Counted from the first letter of the stretch, positions 24,023 through 36,129 are shown. The stretch is 64,000 nucleotides of DNA from Datisca glomerata (GCA_003255025.1 QANY01002366.1:193509-257508); one strand, 5' to 3'. Program-made: numbers and translations. Notes: generated from the sequence alone by a model not told the origin.

Positions 24023-24897
24023 TCAGCCAACAAATATAATTGAGGGGTCACAGCAACACTCATCCAAGAGACAACAGCAACACAGAGCCGCAAGGCTGCC
24101 AAAAGCAAACCAAATACACCACTTTTATTGACGCTCTCTGTTTTTTTTAAGTAAAAAATATATATACATGCAATTTACACACAGGAGTTCTTCAAATCAG
24201 TACATTCTTGTAAATAACTACTTTGTTATACATCATCACTTATCAGTTAAATTAACGTCTTTACACACATAATTCATAATATCTTTATTCTACGTATTTA
24301 CCATATCCAAAAAATTTTAATGCACTAAACCCATGTTTTATTTTAGTTAAATGAAATATTAGTTATAAATTCTTTATATTTTTCTGAAAGCTATTAGATT
24401 TTATATAATAGATTTTAACTACAAAAAAAATATTGCCATATAATCCTAAAAAATAAAATCAATTGTCCATTAAACCTATAACTCTTCTCTTATGATAATC
24501 TAAATTATAATATAAGGATTTAAGGGAAAAAATAGTAGAAGTAGAAGAAATTCATTACCATCCTTCAAGGAACCCTGTTTCTCTTTTAGGAGGAGGAGCA
24601 GCGTAAGCGTACTGAGGCGGCGGCATCACAGGCGGACCTTGATAAGGCCCTGTTCCAATTTCATCAATCAAATTTATAAACCAATTTACAAAAAAAGAAG
24701 AAAGATTTTTCATCCCAAAATTTGTAAAAAATAATAATAATAATATTTCAGCATAAAACAATAAATAATCTCATCATTAAGAAAAACCCCACAGAAATAA
24801 GTAAATTTACATGGAAATTGAAGAAGAGAAGAAGAAGATGATATAAATTTGTACCTTGAGGAGGGTATGGGTAAGCATACTTAGGAGGCTCATTCAT
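24023..24897 (-). CDS. CYSTM family cysteine-rich transmembrane peptide
   Basis: Three exons join into a 68-residue protein: 24897-24855, 24649-24559 and 24095-24023 (TGA). Introns start GT and end AG and fall in phases 1 and 2. The start is MNEPPKYAYPYPPQG, followed by a Pro/Gly/Tyr/Gln-rich linker (PPVMPPPQYAYAAPPP), then KRETGFLEGC and LAALCCCCLLDECCC, ending DPSIIFVG. This is the complete CYSTM layout: a disordered proline-rich N terminus and a C-terminal Cys-rich segment that anchors in membranes. Plant CYSTM peptides are linked to stress responses; the exact role of this one is unknown. No stop or frameshift is present. Without splicing the second exon would end in GFLEGW, which misses the Cys domain. 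Confidence 0.85.
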
Positions 24898-24987
24898 CTT
24901 TGCAGCAAAAGCTCAATTGCTCTATATACCAATTGTCAAGAATTATTGTGTTAGTTGGTTAAGGTATCTGCATGCTGGTAGTGGTTA

Positions 24988-24997
24988 CATATATAGA
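24988..24997 (-). promoter_or_regulatory. TATA box candidate for the CYSTM gene
   Basis: On the minus strand the sequence reads CTATATATG, about 95 bp upstream of the ATG, a usual distance for a plant core promoter with a short leader. Confidence 0.45.
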
Positions 24998-25242
24998 TAG
25001 AGAAATTCATATTTATGACATTAAAGTTTGGAGAATATTTGTGTAGAAAACTTAAGAAATCTCTAGACACGATAGGTCAATATTTTACCAAAGATTCTTT
25101 AGGCAGAGGTGTTTTTACTTTCTTTTTTTTTTTTGTCAAACGGGGGTTTTTGCTTTCTTAGATTATCTAGAATATTTTATGAGTTTAGAAACATATTTTT
25201 TTCGTATCTAAAAATATTTATTAATGAAGATTTATCTGACAA

Positions 25243-25325
25243 GTTGAGTTAGCGCAGTTAGTTAAACCTCTCACATAAATTTAAAGATTGTGGGTTCGAG
25301 TAATATGTTTTATTTTTTTTAAAAT
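25243..25325 (+). mobile_element. tRNA-derived SINE-like remnant
   Basis: TTAGCGCAGTTAGTTAAAC resembles a pol III A box and GTGGGTTCGAGTAA, about 30 bp further, a B box. A T-rich tract follows. Spacing and order suit a tRNA-derived SINE head. The cloverleaf is not intact, so it is not called a tRNA gene. Confidence 0.4.
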
Positions 25326-27777
25326 TTGTAATGTAACTTTAACAAAAAAAAATGAAGATTTATCAAATTTAGATTTAAAAACAATATTCTCTAATGATAC
25401 GACCTTAACTAATAATGCTTGATAGATTAGGAGAGACACTAATCATTTAAAATTGAATGCTTTTTTATTATTAGTTATTTTTAAGGTTTATATCTATTTA
25501 GATAGAATAGTTATTTTATATTTAATTAAACTTGGTTTGGCTAATAAAATAAGGGTTAAAAATACACGGATATGCCATTTTTATACATCAAGTACCATAA
25601 TGTCCTGAAACTAAATCAAAAGAAAAATGTCTACTTTCGTATATTTATGAAAAATAAAACACAAAATGATTCAATTCTTCCACGGTATTAGAAATAAAAA
25701 CCGAATTAAGTTGCTTATTACGGGGTAATTTAGTCAAACAAAATCGAAATCACAATCCATCTTATTTTAATGAAATAAAAAACTGATATTTTTGCAACAA
25801 GGAACATCTATATATTGAACCCAAATAAAAAAGTCAGCATATTTACTATTATTCATTTGTAAAAAGAATATAAAATTCTCATATTTAAGTAACATCACTT
25901 CTGATCAATTTCTTCTTTTTTTAGGAAGAGAATATCAATTACTTAGACCAAGTGAGAATATTTTTATAGGCAACTTTGAGTTGTTTAGAAGGTTCCTTAC
26001 ATAAAAGGGAAGAGCTTTGCCAAGTTGGATTGCATGTGTGAGAGAATAATGCTGGCTAGCTTGAGCATTTTGATGATGCTCACATGAACATTCTTTGAGC
26101 ACACCAAGCTAAACTCTAGTCGTTGCTTATTTGTTTACATTTGACCCAAAAGCCAACCGGTTCATGCCTTTACTTTGTACATTTAGACATTCCTTTCACA
26201 TTATAACAAAAGGGTTTTTCCCATTGGTTTGCGCTGGTGAAAATCTTACTAGTTTATTTTGCCATCATATGGGTATATATGTGTTAGGCTCATTATTGAG
26301 ATTTTCGGGTTTAAGTATTATACTTCTTCATTATATCAATTTGGTTTTTCTCATTTTAGCCAATAATTATTAGGTAATCATGTTAAATCTAGACCATTAA
26401 TAGCATTTATGTGTTGTGTAAACTAAACATGAAAAAAAAATCAATTGTCGACTGGACATAATACCATGCGATTTATAGTGTTTTAACGTGTTTGAAATGA
26501 CAACGATAGAGATTGCAGTTGGGTCAGATTTGATTGAACCGAACTACTTTTATATTAAAATATTAATTTATTAATTTTATTTTTTTTACTTTTTATTAAT
26601 GGATATGGTCCGTTTAGATCTGACTAAACAGACCATATTCAACTTTGTCTCTACCGTTGGCTAGAAGCCCAATGCCAAAAAATTCATATCCGTCATTTTT
26701 AACCATGAATTTTTTTCGTCATTTATTACCTTACATTTATGTTTTTAATTCAAAATCAAAATTCCGTCCAATTCTTCGAACAGTTCCGTTAAAATACAAT
26801 ACAAGGTGGGTCAACTAACATTTTTTTCACCCAATTTGCTTAACAATTCCACAGGCAGACCACGTATGGAGGAAGATCCTCATTTTTTTTCACACAACTT
26901 TAGTTCCCAAAGTGAAAAGAAAGATTGTTAACACAACTTTAGCGAGAGGATAGAGAAAAGTGGAAGAAAATGAGATAGAGAGAGAAAAATGGAAGAAAAT
27001 GAGATAGAGAGAGAAAAATGGTTGTTGACTGTGAATTTTTTATCCCACAATTATCACACATACACATAACATGCCACGTATACACATAATATATCATGTT
27101 AATGAAATTATTAAAAGTCACATGTGGAGGTTGATAGAAGTACAGAATTGAAAAATTAACTAAAATTAGAAGATGAAACTAATAGTTTTTTAGAATGCAA
27201 CGACTAAATTGAAACTAAATCTAAATTACAATGGTCAAAATTGATGATATTCTCTGGTGATAAATTACTCAAAATTTAATTTACAGACACGCAAGACTAG
27301 TAAATTTCAATATGAAATCAAAATATAAACATGAGTTTACTATGAGAAGAAGAATATGAGGATAAAAGAAGAAAGAAGAAATCTATGGTCAATTTAAGTG
27401 TTTGCTCCATCTCCATTTGGAGTCGATGGAGAAGATGAAGTTGCTTACCCCTTGACAAGGACCAATTGAAGCAATAGAGAAAAGTGTATTAACTAAGGCC
27501 CGTTTGGTTCATGCTATCTTCCTTTACAATCATTTTGTAATTGAATTATCATGTTTTTTGGAGTAATCTTTAAATAAGGCTGTAATTCTAATTTGCATGC
27601 AATCATAGTTTGTAATTTTTTAAGACAGTTGAATTGTAGTAGAAAATGTAAGCAATCTTAATTTACATTGCAATTATAATTCTAATAGAAAAAAATTACT
27701 TTCATATCCTCATATGAAATAAAGTAAAAGCTACTTATTTCTCACAAATTCTCTCTCATTTTATTAGTTTAAATAAA
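25326..27777. other. Gene-free AT-rich stretch
   Basis: No credible coding. It contains a 29-bp perfect tandem duplication at 26961-27018 (unit TGGAAGAAAATGAGATAGAG plus nine bases). GGCCCGTTTGGTTC at about 27498, followed by ATGC/AATT-rich DNA, resembles the end of a plant MITE with no visible partner. Confidence 0.4.
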
Positions 27778-28380
27778 TTAATGTTAAAATTGCAAGTGAA
27801 AATATTTTTTTATTATATCTCTTATTTTGTTAATTTAATTTAAAATATTTTTTTAAAATTTAGTTCAGCATTATTAATTTATTTAAATATTAATAAAAAT
27901 TAATTTTATTAGTTTGTTTTTTATTTTTAAATTAAAATATTAACAACAATTCATTTATTAGTTTAATTAAGATTAACTTTATTAAAGTTTAGTTTCATAT
28001 TATTAATTAATTTAAATATTAATAAAGAATAATTAAAATTTATGTTAAAATTTGACGTGAAACTATTTTTTCTTATATATCTTATTTTTTAATTTAATTA
28101 AAACTATTTTTTTAAGTTTAGTCCTGTATTATTAATTAATTTCAATATTAGTAAAATTAACTAAAAGTGATTTTATTAGTTTATTTTGTTATTTTTTACT
28201 TAAAATATTAATAAAATAGTATTTTATTAGTTTAATTAAAATTAACTTTTTAAAGCTTAGTTTGGCATCATGAATTTATTTAAATATTAATAAGAAATAA
28301 TTAATATTAATGTTAAAATTTCATGTGCAATATTTTTTATTATATCTCTTATTTAATTTAATTAAACAAGGATGGAATTA
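27778..28380. repeat. AT-rich tandem repeat, about 265-bp unit, 2.3 copies
   Basis: ATGTTAAAAT starts units at about 27781, 28042 and 28310. Shared words in order are TTATATCTTATTTT, TATTATTAATTAATTT, AAATATTAATAA and TTTTATTAGTTTAATTAA. Copies are diverged. Confidence 0.6.
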
Positions 28381-28486
28381 AATCAAAAATTTTTAAAATT
28401 TTATGTGAAAATAAATAAACAAGGACAACATAATTCGAAAACAACAAATCAGTCTTGAAATACACAAAAACAATACTCTTCTTCTC

Positions 28487-28504
28487 CCTCTCTCTCTCTC
28501 TCTC
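28487..28504. repeat. (CT)n microsatellite
   Basis: Nine CT units, followed by a short GC-rich stretch and a 300-bp CT-rich region (28540-28860) in which all three plus frames stay open by composition. Confidence 0.8.
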
Positions 28505-29110
28505 AAACCCAGCTTAAGCGCCGCCACGGGGAGAGCTCCCTAGCTCTCATTTCCATGTACTCTCTTCTTTCCCCTTCTCCCTCTCTTATTTGCCTTCTCT
28601 TCTTCTACTCTCCTCTCTTCTGTGCTTATCTTTTCATTTTCTCTTTCTTTCCCATTCTCCTTGGTGTTTCCATTTCCTTTATGCTCTTCTTTGTTTCCCC
28701 ATCCCTGGTTCTCTTTTCTTTCTTTCTTTTTTCTTCCCCCTTCTCCTTTGTTTTCCCTTGACCATTCTCTCTTGTTCATTCCCGATCTTCTCCTTCCCTC
28801 ATCCATTTCTTTGCTTTTTTGTCTGTTCTGCTTCTGTGCAGAGGTCCTCCTTCTGTTCTATAAGGTTTTGTTTCTACATGGTTTGTGTAGATTTTGTCTC
28901 CTCAAGATCTTTGGTCATAGAGATGTTTCTCTTTAGATCTAGTCTCAATGGAGTTTTGGGTACGACACATATGAGGTTAGCTAGATCTGTTCAAGATTTT
29001 GCATATCTTCATGCGAATAATCTTTTCAGTGCTAGAGGGCTGAACTATGATTGGTTGGTGGAGGATATTTAGAACGAGCTGATTAAGCTCTATCTTTATG
29101 TACTAGTTAT

Positions 29111-29529
29111 AAGAGGTGGCAACCGAGCCGCCCCGACAATGCTTGGCTTGATTACGACAAGCAGTGCTTGCTCGCTTTGCTTTAGCCGTTGACTATTTTT
29201 TTAATTTACATTTAATTAAATATAACTACCTAAAAAATATATTATTTAGGATACACAATATTTCAATAAGAGTTATCTTGGTCTATTGGTAATGAGTGTG
29301 ATTTGTAGGAGAGAGATCAAGGGTTCAAGCTTCAATACATGCACAATTTTTTAAATTTTTAGATAAAAGGAGAATGCCACGAGCCGGGCCCTGCTCTAGG
29401 CCTTAAACATGAGGCCCGTGAGGGCTCGGGCTTGGCCCGCGGGCCTGTTGTTGTTCATACACGGGTTCGGGAGGCCCGTGCTTTAATGGGCCGGTTTCGC
29501 GGGCTAAACTGGTCCACTAGCCACCTCTA
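29111..29529. mobile_element. hAT-type miniature element with 8-bp target duplication
   Basis: The ends AAGAGGTGGCAACC and TAGCCACCTCTA are inverted repeats of the CAGAGGTGGC type. The flanks are CTAGTTAT (29103-29110) and CTTGTTAT (29530-29537), 7 of 8 identical, the length expected for hAT. Subterminal GGCCCG-rich DNA (29385-29515) is typical. Between them TTGGTCTATTGGTAATG and GGGTTCAAGCTTC look like pol III A and B boxes. It encodes no transposase. Confidence 0.75.
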
Positions 29530-29689
29530 CTTGTTATGTACATGTTTCCCCTGTACGTTAGTATGTTCTTATATTTATAATGATTTATTTGTATTTAGAT
29601 CTGTTAATTTATCTTAGAACGTGTGTAACTCTACTTTTTTAATGAATTACTACATTTATCTTAAAAAAAACAAATCACTTTTGAAGCTC

Positions 29690-31140
29690 AAAACTGGGGG
29701 GAATTTATGGGTTTAATATGATTTTTTTAAAATTCTGGAAATAAGGTAGTTTTGAAATTAATTCCAAAACTAAGGTGAATTTGGCCACGTCGGAAGTCGT
29801 CTTTTGTAAAGACGATTTCCAGTTGACAAAAGTCGTCTTTACAAAAAACGTCTTCAGCGCAGAAACTCACACCTGCATACAAAAATCACCAACAACCTAA
29901 CCTGCATACAAAAATCATCCATCCTGCAGAACATTTTATGACTTTACCACACATTCTCAACGACGCGTTTTATAAAGACACCTTTTAGATGGATTCACAT
30001 GAACCTCATAAGCATCTGCATCTTCATGTGGGAAATAACTACTACTAGGTATATTTTATTGTACTGTAGGATACATGTCATTGTCATGGAATGGAGAAGA
30101 AATTGTTGCACTATCGTGTACCTCAACTCCACCACACATATTGTCATTATGCAAGTTTATGCTAGGACCTCCTACATCTCTAGTATTTTTTGTTAAATAT
30201 AACTCAATTGTATTTGATGAAAAAATTTGAAACACAATAGTAAATATCACATGAGCATCGTTATCATTCCTTATAAAAAATTTCCCATAATTGAATGATC
30301 CAGCACCAAGAGTAAGTGGATAATGATAAACTATGTTCAAGTTCCAATGTAGACAGTCAATTGACAAGGTTTCATATAAAATATTATATAGCTCATTAAA
30401 AGTAATTTTCTTATGAATTACAATTCCCCTCATTGAAGATTGATGATAAGAAACTTCATTTGCACCGGTTACGACATTACCATTCATGTAACATAAAACA
30501 ACCATATGTCTTTCCCCCATTTGTCAACCTACTAAGCAATAAATACAATTTTATAAATTAGGAGTTTAAATATCATATAATTAAGAAAATGCATATAAAA
30601 TTTGAGAACCCAAAACACATGGAAATCTAGGTTTTTGAGAGAGATTAAAGAGAGATATTATAAAATTGATGAAATATATCCATACAACATTCATAAAAAA
30701 AATGAACAATTTTAAGATTTGAAGAACAAATTTAAGAGATCAAATGTGTTAGAAATATACCCAGATTGAGGAGTTCTTGCTAGTGATTTGAGAGATTGAA
30801 TTTTTTTTTGTGAATGAGAGTGAGATAAGAGTGAGAGAGTGTAGTACCGGCGAAATGGTAGTAAACTCCGACCACAATCGACGGCAGGGAAGGGTGTTGG
30901 CGGCAGGCTGAGGGGCTTTTTGTTTGCGAAATGACAGTAAACTTTGCTTTCTGTATTGCGATTTTTTATAGGTATCGTTGAATGCGTCTTTATAAAAGAC
31001 GCATTCCACTATTAATGAAGACGTTTTCTACTTTTATGAAGGCATATTTACAAAAGATGTCTTCTACGTGGTCTCATTTATGATCACGCCACCACGAAGG
31101 CGTCTTTTACAAAGACTTCTTCGTCTTAACACTACTTCAC
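29690..31140. mobile_element. MULE remnant carrying only the transposase N terminus
   Basis: Both ends are full of the palindromic word GTCTTTTGTAAAGAC and its variants (29798-29850 on the left; 30960-31120 on the right), and the right end read backwards resembles the left (CACGT.GAAG.C.TCTTTTGTAAA). The only recognisable coding is a MULE N-terminal region on the minus strand. Exact termini and target duplication were not resolved. It ends just before the first detectable FAAH exon. Confidence 0.5.
30056..30520 (-). pseudogene. MULE transposase N-terminal domain fragment
   Basis: An open frame of 154 codons begins MGERHMVVLCYMNGNVV and contains ITFNELYNILYETLSID, a pattern seen in the PB1-like N-terminal region that precedes the DNA-binding domain of plant MULE transposases. 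The middle (FFIRNDNDAHVIFTIVFQI) is compatible with that region. The downstream MuDR DNA-binding domain and the DDE catalytic domain are absent, so the copy cannot act alone. Assignment is by resemblance and moderately sure. Confidence 0.5.
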
Positions 31141-33414
31141 ATATTTTTCATTTTCTATTTCTTTGTTTGTACTTGCAGCTCCGCATTTAACCGGGTTTTG
31201 GCTTAAGTTATTCGTCGGGATGATCGAAGCGCCTCGTATAGGTTCTTTGATTATATCTATGTTGAAGAAGCAGAATAAGATTGTTCAGGTCTGGTTTGGA
31301 GATTTTTTTTCTAAACTTATTGTTCTGATGACACCCCCTACTTTCAACTTGCTTCCGCCCATATTCAGTATATTTGAGCTGCTAATCGGTGGGTAGAGAT
31401 TGAAAAAATGGCTGTTTATGTTTGTAATTGGCAGTTGTTACAGAATACTGTGATACCAGAGGCACCCATGTTCAAGTCTGAATTCCCTCCTCAAGGTCCT
31501 AATTTCTTCGTAATATACTTAAGGGTCATAGATTTTCATGGTTATATAGTGCAATGTTCAGCATACTAAGTTAGTTCCACATGTATTATCAATGTCCTTG
31601 TTCAGATTGATTGGGTTTGAAGAGAATCAGAGTAACTTTTTTGGATAAATAACCAGAGTGTAAAACTTATAAGTCAATGGAAAACCGGACTATCCGTTGA
31701 TGCATTTATAACTTATGAACCACCTCTACTAGTTATGTACATGAATTCCATGCTCATGCTCACCCCATTTCCTATTTGGTGTTTAGGAAATCCATTGCCA
31801 ATCTTAGATGGCATTTTCATGGCAATAAAAGATGATATAGACTGCTTTCCTCATCCATCTAAAGGTGAATTATTTTTGTTTCTAAATGTCATCTTTGAAG
31901 TGGCCGCAAACTTATGCTTTCACTCTTACCTGAAGGTGCAACTACATGGATGCACGAGGTCCGGGAAGTGGAAAAGGATGCTGTTTGTGTTTCAAAACTT
32001 CGTCGCTGTGGTGTAATTTTGTGGGAAAAGCAAATATGCATGAGTTGGGCATGGGTACAACTGGAAATAATCCAAACTATGGGTATGATATTGCTTTAAA
32101 ATAATATCACATATTATGGGTATGACATGCCTTCCCCGTTTATATAAGAACCAGACCCCTTTTAAATGAAAATTAGACATGTTCATCACCTGCAAAATGA
32201 TGATCGTGGTTGTTTCATGTGTGGTAGAGTAGCGTGCACGTTAAGGTGTTAAATCAACAATGTAAGGCTTTAAGACGCTGTCTGCTGCCTAGCCTGGATT
32301 TCAAATAAAAATAAAGCATCCGAGTGTTTGCTTTAGGCTGAACTTCATTGCTTCTGGAAGTAATATTAATATGCAAATGCCGAGGGGATAATATGTAATA
32401 GCTTTTTGTTAAGTTCAACTGGTTGTTATCTTTCTAGCTAGGATCTGCTGCATTTCTTAAAGCTCATTGCCCATCAACTTTTGTGTAAACAAATTACTTT
32501 TCTTGTGTTTTTGGTTCTTTTTCACAATCTATTCCTCGGGTTGATTAATTAGCTTTCATAAATTTTCTGTTAATCGTTGTTCAACCCTTTTGCTTTGAAG
32601 TAAAGCCTATGCAACCAGAAATGAATCATGGTTTAACGTAAAAGCTAGTGTTCATGCAAGTCATTTTAATTAAGCTGACATTATGTATCTGGCAATATAC
32701 TTCAGAATGTAGACATTAGATTGAAAAATGATATGTTTCCTTGGCTGCCTTTTAGTTTTAGTAGATAGTATTCGTGTTTCCTCTTTGAATTCTTTATATC
32801 TAGTTCACAGCATTTTGCTTTCTGGATTTTATATGATGGTGACAACAAGAATCTTCATGCACCTTAAAGGTATACAGATGGATCATCCTCAGGACCTGCC
32901 ACCCTCATCGCCTTGGGACTGTGTTCTGCTCCTGTAGGAACAGATGGTGGAGGTTGGGCAAATATAATTTGTTAGGCCGAATATTCTTTTTCATCTGTTC
33001 TCTACTCATTATATGTTATGTATTTAACTTTTTATGAAGGCAGGTTCAATTCGTATTCCTTCATCCCTTTGTGGTGTAGTGGGCTTGAAAACAACATACG
33101 GGCGGATAGATATTAGTGGGTAAGCCATTCAACACTGCACCCGTAGTTCCTCAGCCTTAACAACTAGTTGGCTTCATATTCCTTTCTTAAGTTATGATTT
33201 TTAGAGCTTGAAGTATAATCATGCTTACGAGATCCATTTATAGCATATGTATTCTTGTTTTTATTCTGCTAATAAATAAGATATCTTATATGCATTCCTA
33301 TATGGAAGCTTTTTTGTTCCCAGTCCTAGAGAAGCTTCTGGTACTAGTTTACTAATGGTAGTAGTGCTAGGTTTATACTGTTGAGTTACTATTGAGGCTG
33401 CTCTTGCTGGATTC

Positions 33415-33827
33415 TGTTAGACCCTTAATTAAGTATACTTATGTGAGGAAGAAGAAATGTAATTAGATGAGATGAGAGGGGTAGGGATAAAAATTCAGTT
33501 AGTTAGAGGAGAGAGAAGGGGGGAGGGTGTGCTGACTAGGCTAGAGTTAGTTATGCCTTTGTTAGGAGGTGGATTGAATAAAAAGTGTACAGAGACGGTT
33601 AGAAGGTGGCTTTTGGGTAGTGAATGAATAGGAGAGGCCAAGCTCTCGAGCAACTTGGTGTAGGGCTTGTCTTCTCACTATATTCCCTTGGTGAATTCCA
33701 CCATTGTTGAGTAATCAAAAGCTGTTTTCCTTTTTCTCTTCTCTTCTATGGTTGTTTCTCTCTGCTTTTCAATATTTGAGCTGCTGTTGTGTTACATTAG
33801 AGTTTTCTTGCAAGGGAAATCATATCA
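33415..33827 (+). repeat. Gypsy 5' LTR
   Basis: 413 bp, closely similar to the 3' LTR. Differences include an extra TTATGCCTTTG stretch near 33550. Confidence 0.9.
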
Positions 33828-33856
33828 AATTGGTATCAGAGCAGTAAAATTCTGGG

Positions 33857-34265
33857 ATGGGGATGGCTCCAAAAAAGGATGATCCGTTAGAGAACCGACT
33901 CTCCCAAATGCAAGAGGAATGGCAGCGGGAGATATCGGACGTGGGGAATGGAATTCATCAAGAATTGGAAAAGATTCAAGAAATATTTCGAGAAGTCTCG
34001 GGAATCAAAAATCGGTTCAGCAATATGGAGAAATTGTTAGAGACGATAATGGGTACCTTACACCGAATGGCCAGCGAGGTTGAATCAAGCGCGACGATAG
34101 GAAAAGAGAAGGAATCAGAAGAAGTTCTTGATGGTTCGACTGTGGAAACCTTCGCGGAGGCTGGAATTTTCGAGTTTCAGCGGCGAAGATCCGGATGGAT
34201 GGGCGTTCAGAGCTGAAAGGTATTTTCAGTTTAATCCGATGTCAGAAACAGAGAAGTTAGAGATT
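33857..34265 (+). pseudogene. Gypsy gag fragment
   Basis: An open frame from 33857 starts MGMAPKKDDPLENRL and is rich in Glu/Lys coiled-coil residues (LEKIQEIFREVSGIKNRF), the usual N-terminal gag leader. A frameshift near 34130 passes to FSGEDPDGWAFRAERYFQ and NPMSETEKLE, the conserved plant gypsy gag core start. Similarity stops at about 34265, at the junction with foreign copia sequence. Confidence 0.75.
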
Positions 34266-35050
34266 GTGGAAATCCGTGATCTTGTGCCTGATTTCTTGAA
34301 ATCAGTTGCTTAAATTTTGTTTATCTAGTTTCCTAGAATAGAGTAATTTAGTTTCTTTTCTTTAATATTACTGATTATTAACTTTTGCCTATATTTAGAT
34401 TACTAGATTTGAGGAATGATTTCCTCCATTCTCTATATAATTACCTTGTACATACTATTCAAAATATAGAATATTATTCAAGATTTTCTACATGATATCA
34501 GGGCCCTAAATTCAACTCTGTAACATTTTTTCGGTGACTAGAAATTCACCCTGTTCACGGAAAAAGACACGGGAAAAGGCTCCTCTTTATCCGAAGTTAC
34601 TTCGGGTTCTTCGAGTACTCATGGCGTCACATATAGCTCTCAACTTGCCATTACTGGGCACAAACTGAATGGAAATAATTACCTTCAATGGTCACAGTCC
34701 GTCATGATGTATATCTGTGGAAAAAGGAAGGATGAATACCTCACTGGCGAAATCAATGTTCCAGAGGCAGGGGATTCCAAATTCAGACTCTGGAAGACTG
34801 AAAACAATATGGTCATGTCCTGATTGGTCAATTCCATGACCAATGAAATAGGGGAAAATTTCTTGCTCTATAACACGGCTCATGAGATATGGGATGCTGC
34901 AAAAGAATTCTATTCAAGCAAAGAAAATACTCAGCAATATTCAAGATAGAAACCACTCTTCACGATCTCCGTCAAGGAGATATGTCAGTCACACAATTCT
35001 ACAATACTCTCACTCGGCAGTGGCAGCAACTAAAAGTACTTGAAGATCAG
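34266..35050 (+). mobile_element. Nested copia fragment: LTR end, primer site and gag
   Basis: From 34266 the gypsy gag is replaced by AT-rich LTR-like DNA, then a degenerate primer site TGATATCAGGGCC (about 34493-34505). Copia gag follows: MASHIALNLPLLGTKLNG, NNYLQWSQSVMMYICGK, EIWDAAKEFYSSKENTQQ (frame break), FKIETTLHDLRQGDMSVTQF, YNTLTRQWQQL. It ends near 35050, where gypsy integrase begins. No second copia LTR is present, so this is a remnant left by deletion or a template-switch chimera. Confidence 0.7.
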
Positions 35051-35054
35051 AAAT

Positions 35055-36129
35055 GGGACTGCCCAACTGGTTTGGTAAGATAAATCCATGGATTTTGTGG
35101 AAGGGTTGCCTAAATCAGAAAGATTTGATTGCCTTATGGTTGTAGTGGACCGTTTGACAAAATACACCTATTTTTTACCCTTGAAACACCCCTTTGCAGC
35201 CCCAATGGTAGAAGAATTATTCATAAGGGAGGTAGTTCACCTACATGGGATTCCCCGTTCTATAGTCTCTGACAAAGATAAGGTATTCACGAGCAAATTT
35301 TGGTCTGAATTGTTCCGTTTGCAAGGCAATTCACTCAATCTGAGCTCCGCTTATCACCCACAGAGTGATGGCCAGATCGAAGTGGTTAATCGGGGCATTG
35401 AAACTTATCTCCGATGCTTTGTTGGTGACAAATCGAGGAAATGGGTTCAATGGATTCCTTGGGCTGAATATTGGTACAGCACTTCTTTCCATTGTTCGAT
35501 CAACACAACCCCTTTCAGAGCTCTTTACCATCGAGACCCCCCATCCTTGATACGGTACGCCAAGGGCACCACCCCTTTATCCCAAGTAGAAGAGCAACTT
35601 GTGGAACAAGATTCTATAATTGAGGAGTAGAAATACCATCTTGAAAGGACTCAGAAAAAAAATGAAATTCACGGCTGATAAGAAAAGAAGAGATGTAGAG
35701 TTTCACGTGGGCGATTTAGACTATGCGAAGCTCAAGCCTTATCGTCACAGATCGCTGGCTAAGCGTCAGAATGCGGTATTTTGGCCTATATGATGTTGTG
35801 AGTCGGATCGGATCAGTCGCATATAAGCTTGACTTGCCAGAATCGGTTCCCATGCATCCCATTTTCCATGTTTCAATGCTCAAGAGGGTTGTTGGGCAGG
35901 CGGTTCCTACTCAGTTTTCTCCACCAGTGTTGAAGGCAGACTTAGAGTGGTTTGTGGAATCAGAAACGGTAGAAGACCTTCGTTACAGCGCTAAAGGAGT
36001 GTTGGAAGTGCTCATCAAGTGGAAGAATCTGCCAGAATTCGAGAACTCATGGGAAGAATTCGATGTGATTAACACTCGGTTTCTTTCATTTCACCTTGAG
36101 GACAAGGTGCTTCTTCGGGAGGGGAGTAA
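35055..36129 (+). pseudogene. Gypsy integrase core and chromodomain
   Basis: Integrase core: MDFVEGLPKSERFDCLMVVV (first catalytic Asp in SMDF-type context), DRLTKYTYFLPLKHPF, HGIPRSIVSDKDKVFTSKFW (second Asp in VSDKD), SAYHPQSDGQIEVVNRGIE (catalytic Glu in GQIEVVN). A stop or frame break near 35630 leads to VAYKLDLPESVPMHPIFHVS, MLKRVVG and a chromodomain-like tail VLIKWKNLPEFENSWEEFD. The tail identifies the chromovirus branch, whose chromodomain directs integration to chromatin marks. Confidence 0.85.

Noticed and set aside
25243..25325. tRNA gene
   Set aside because: A- and B-box-like words are present but the acceptor and anticodon stems do not pair; better as a SINE remnant.
26131..26373. 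80-codon hydrophobic plus-strand frame
   Set aside because: Isolated, no family similarity recognised, no splice partners, AT-rich composition.
28590..29072. 160-codon plus-strand open frame
   Set aside because: The first 80 codons are Leu/Ser/Phe from a CT-rich tract in which other frames are open too, and the rest has no recognised domain. No evidence of a gene.
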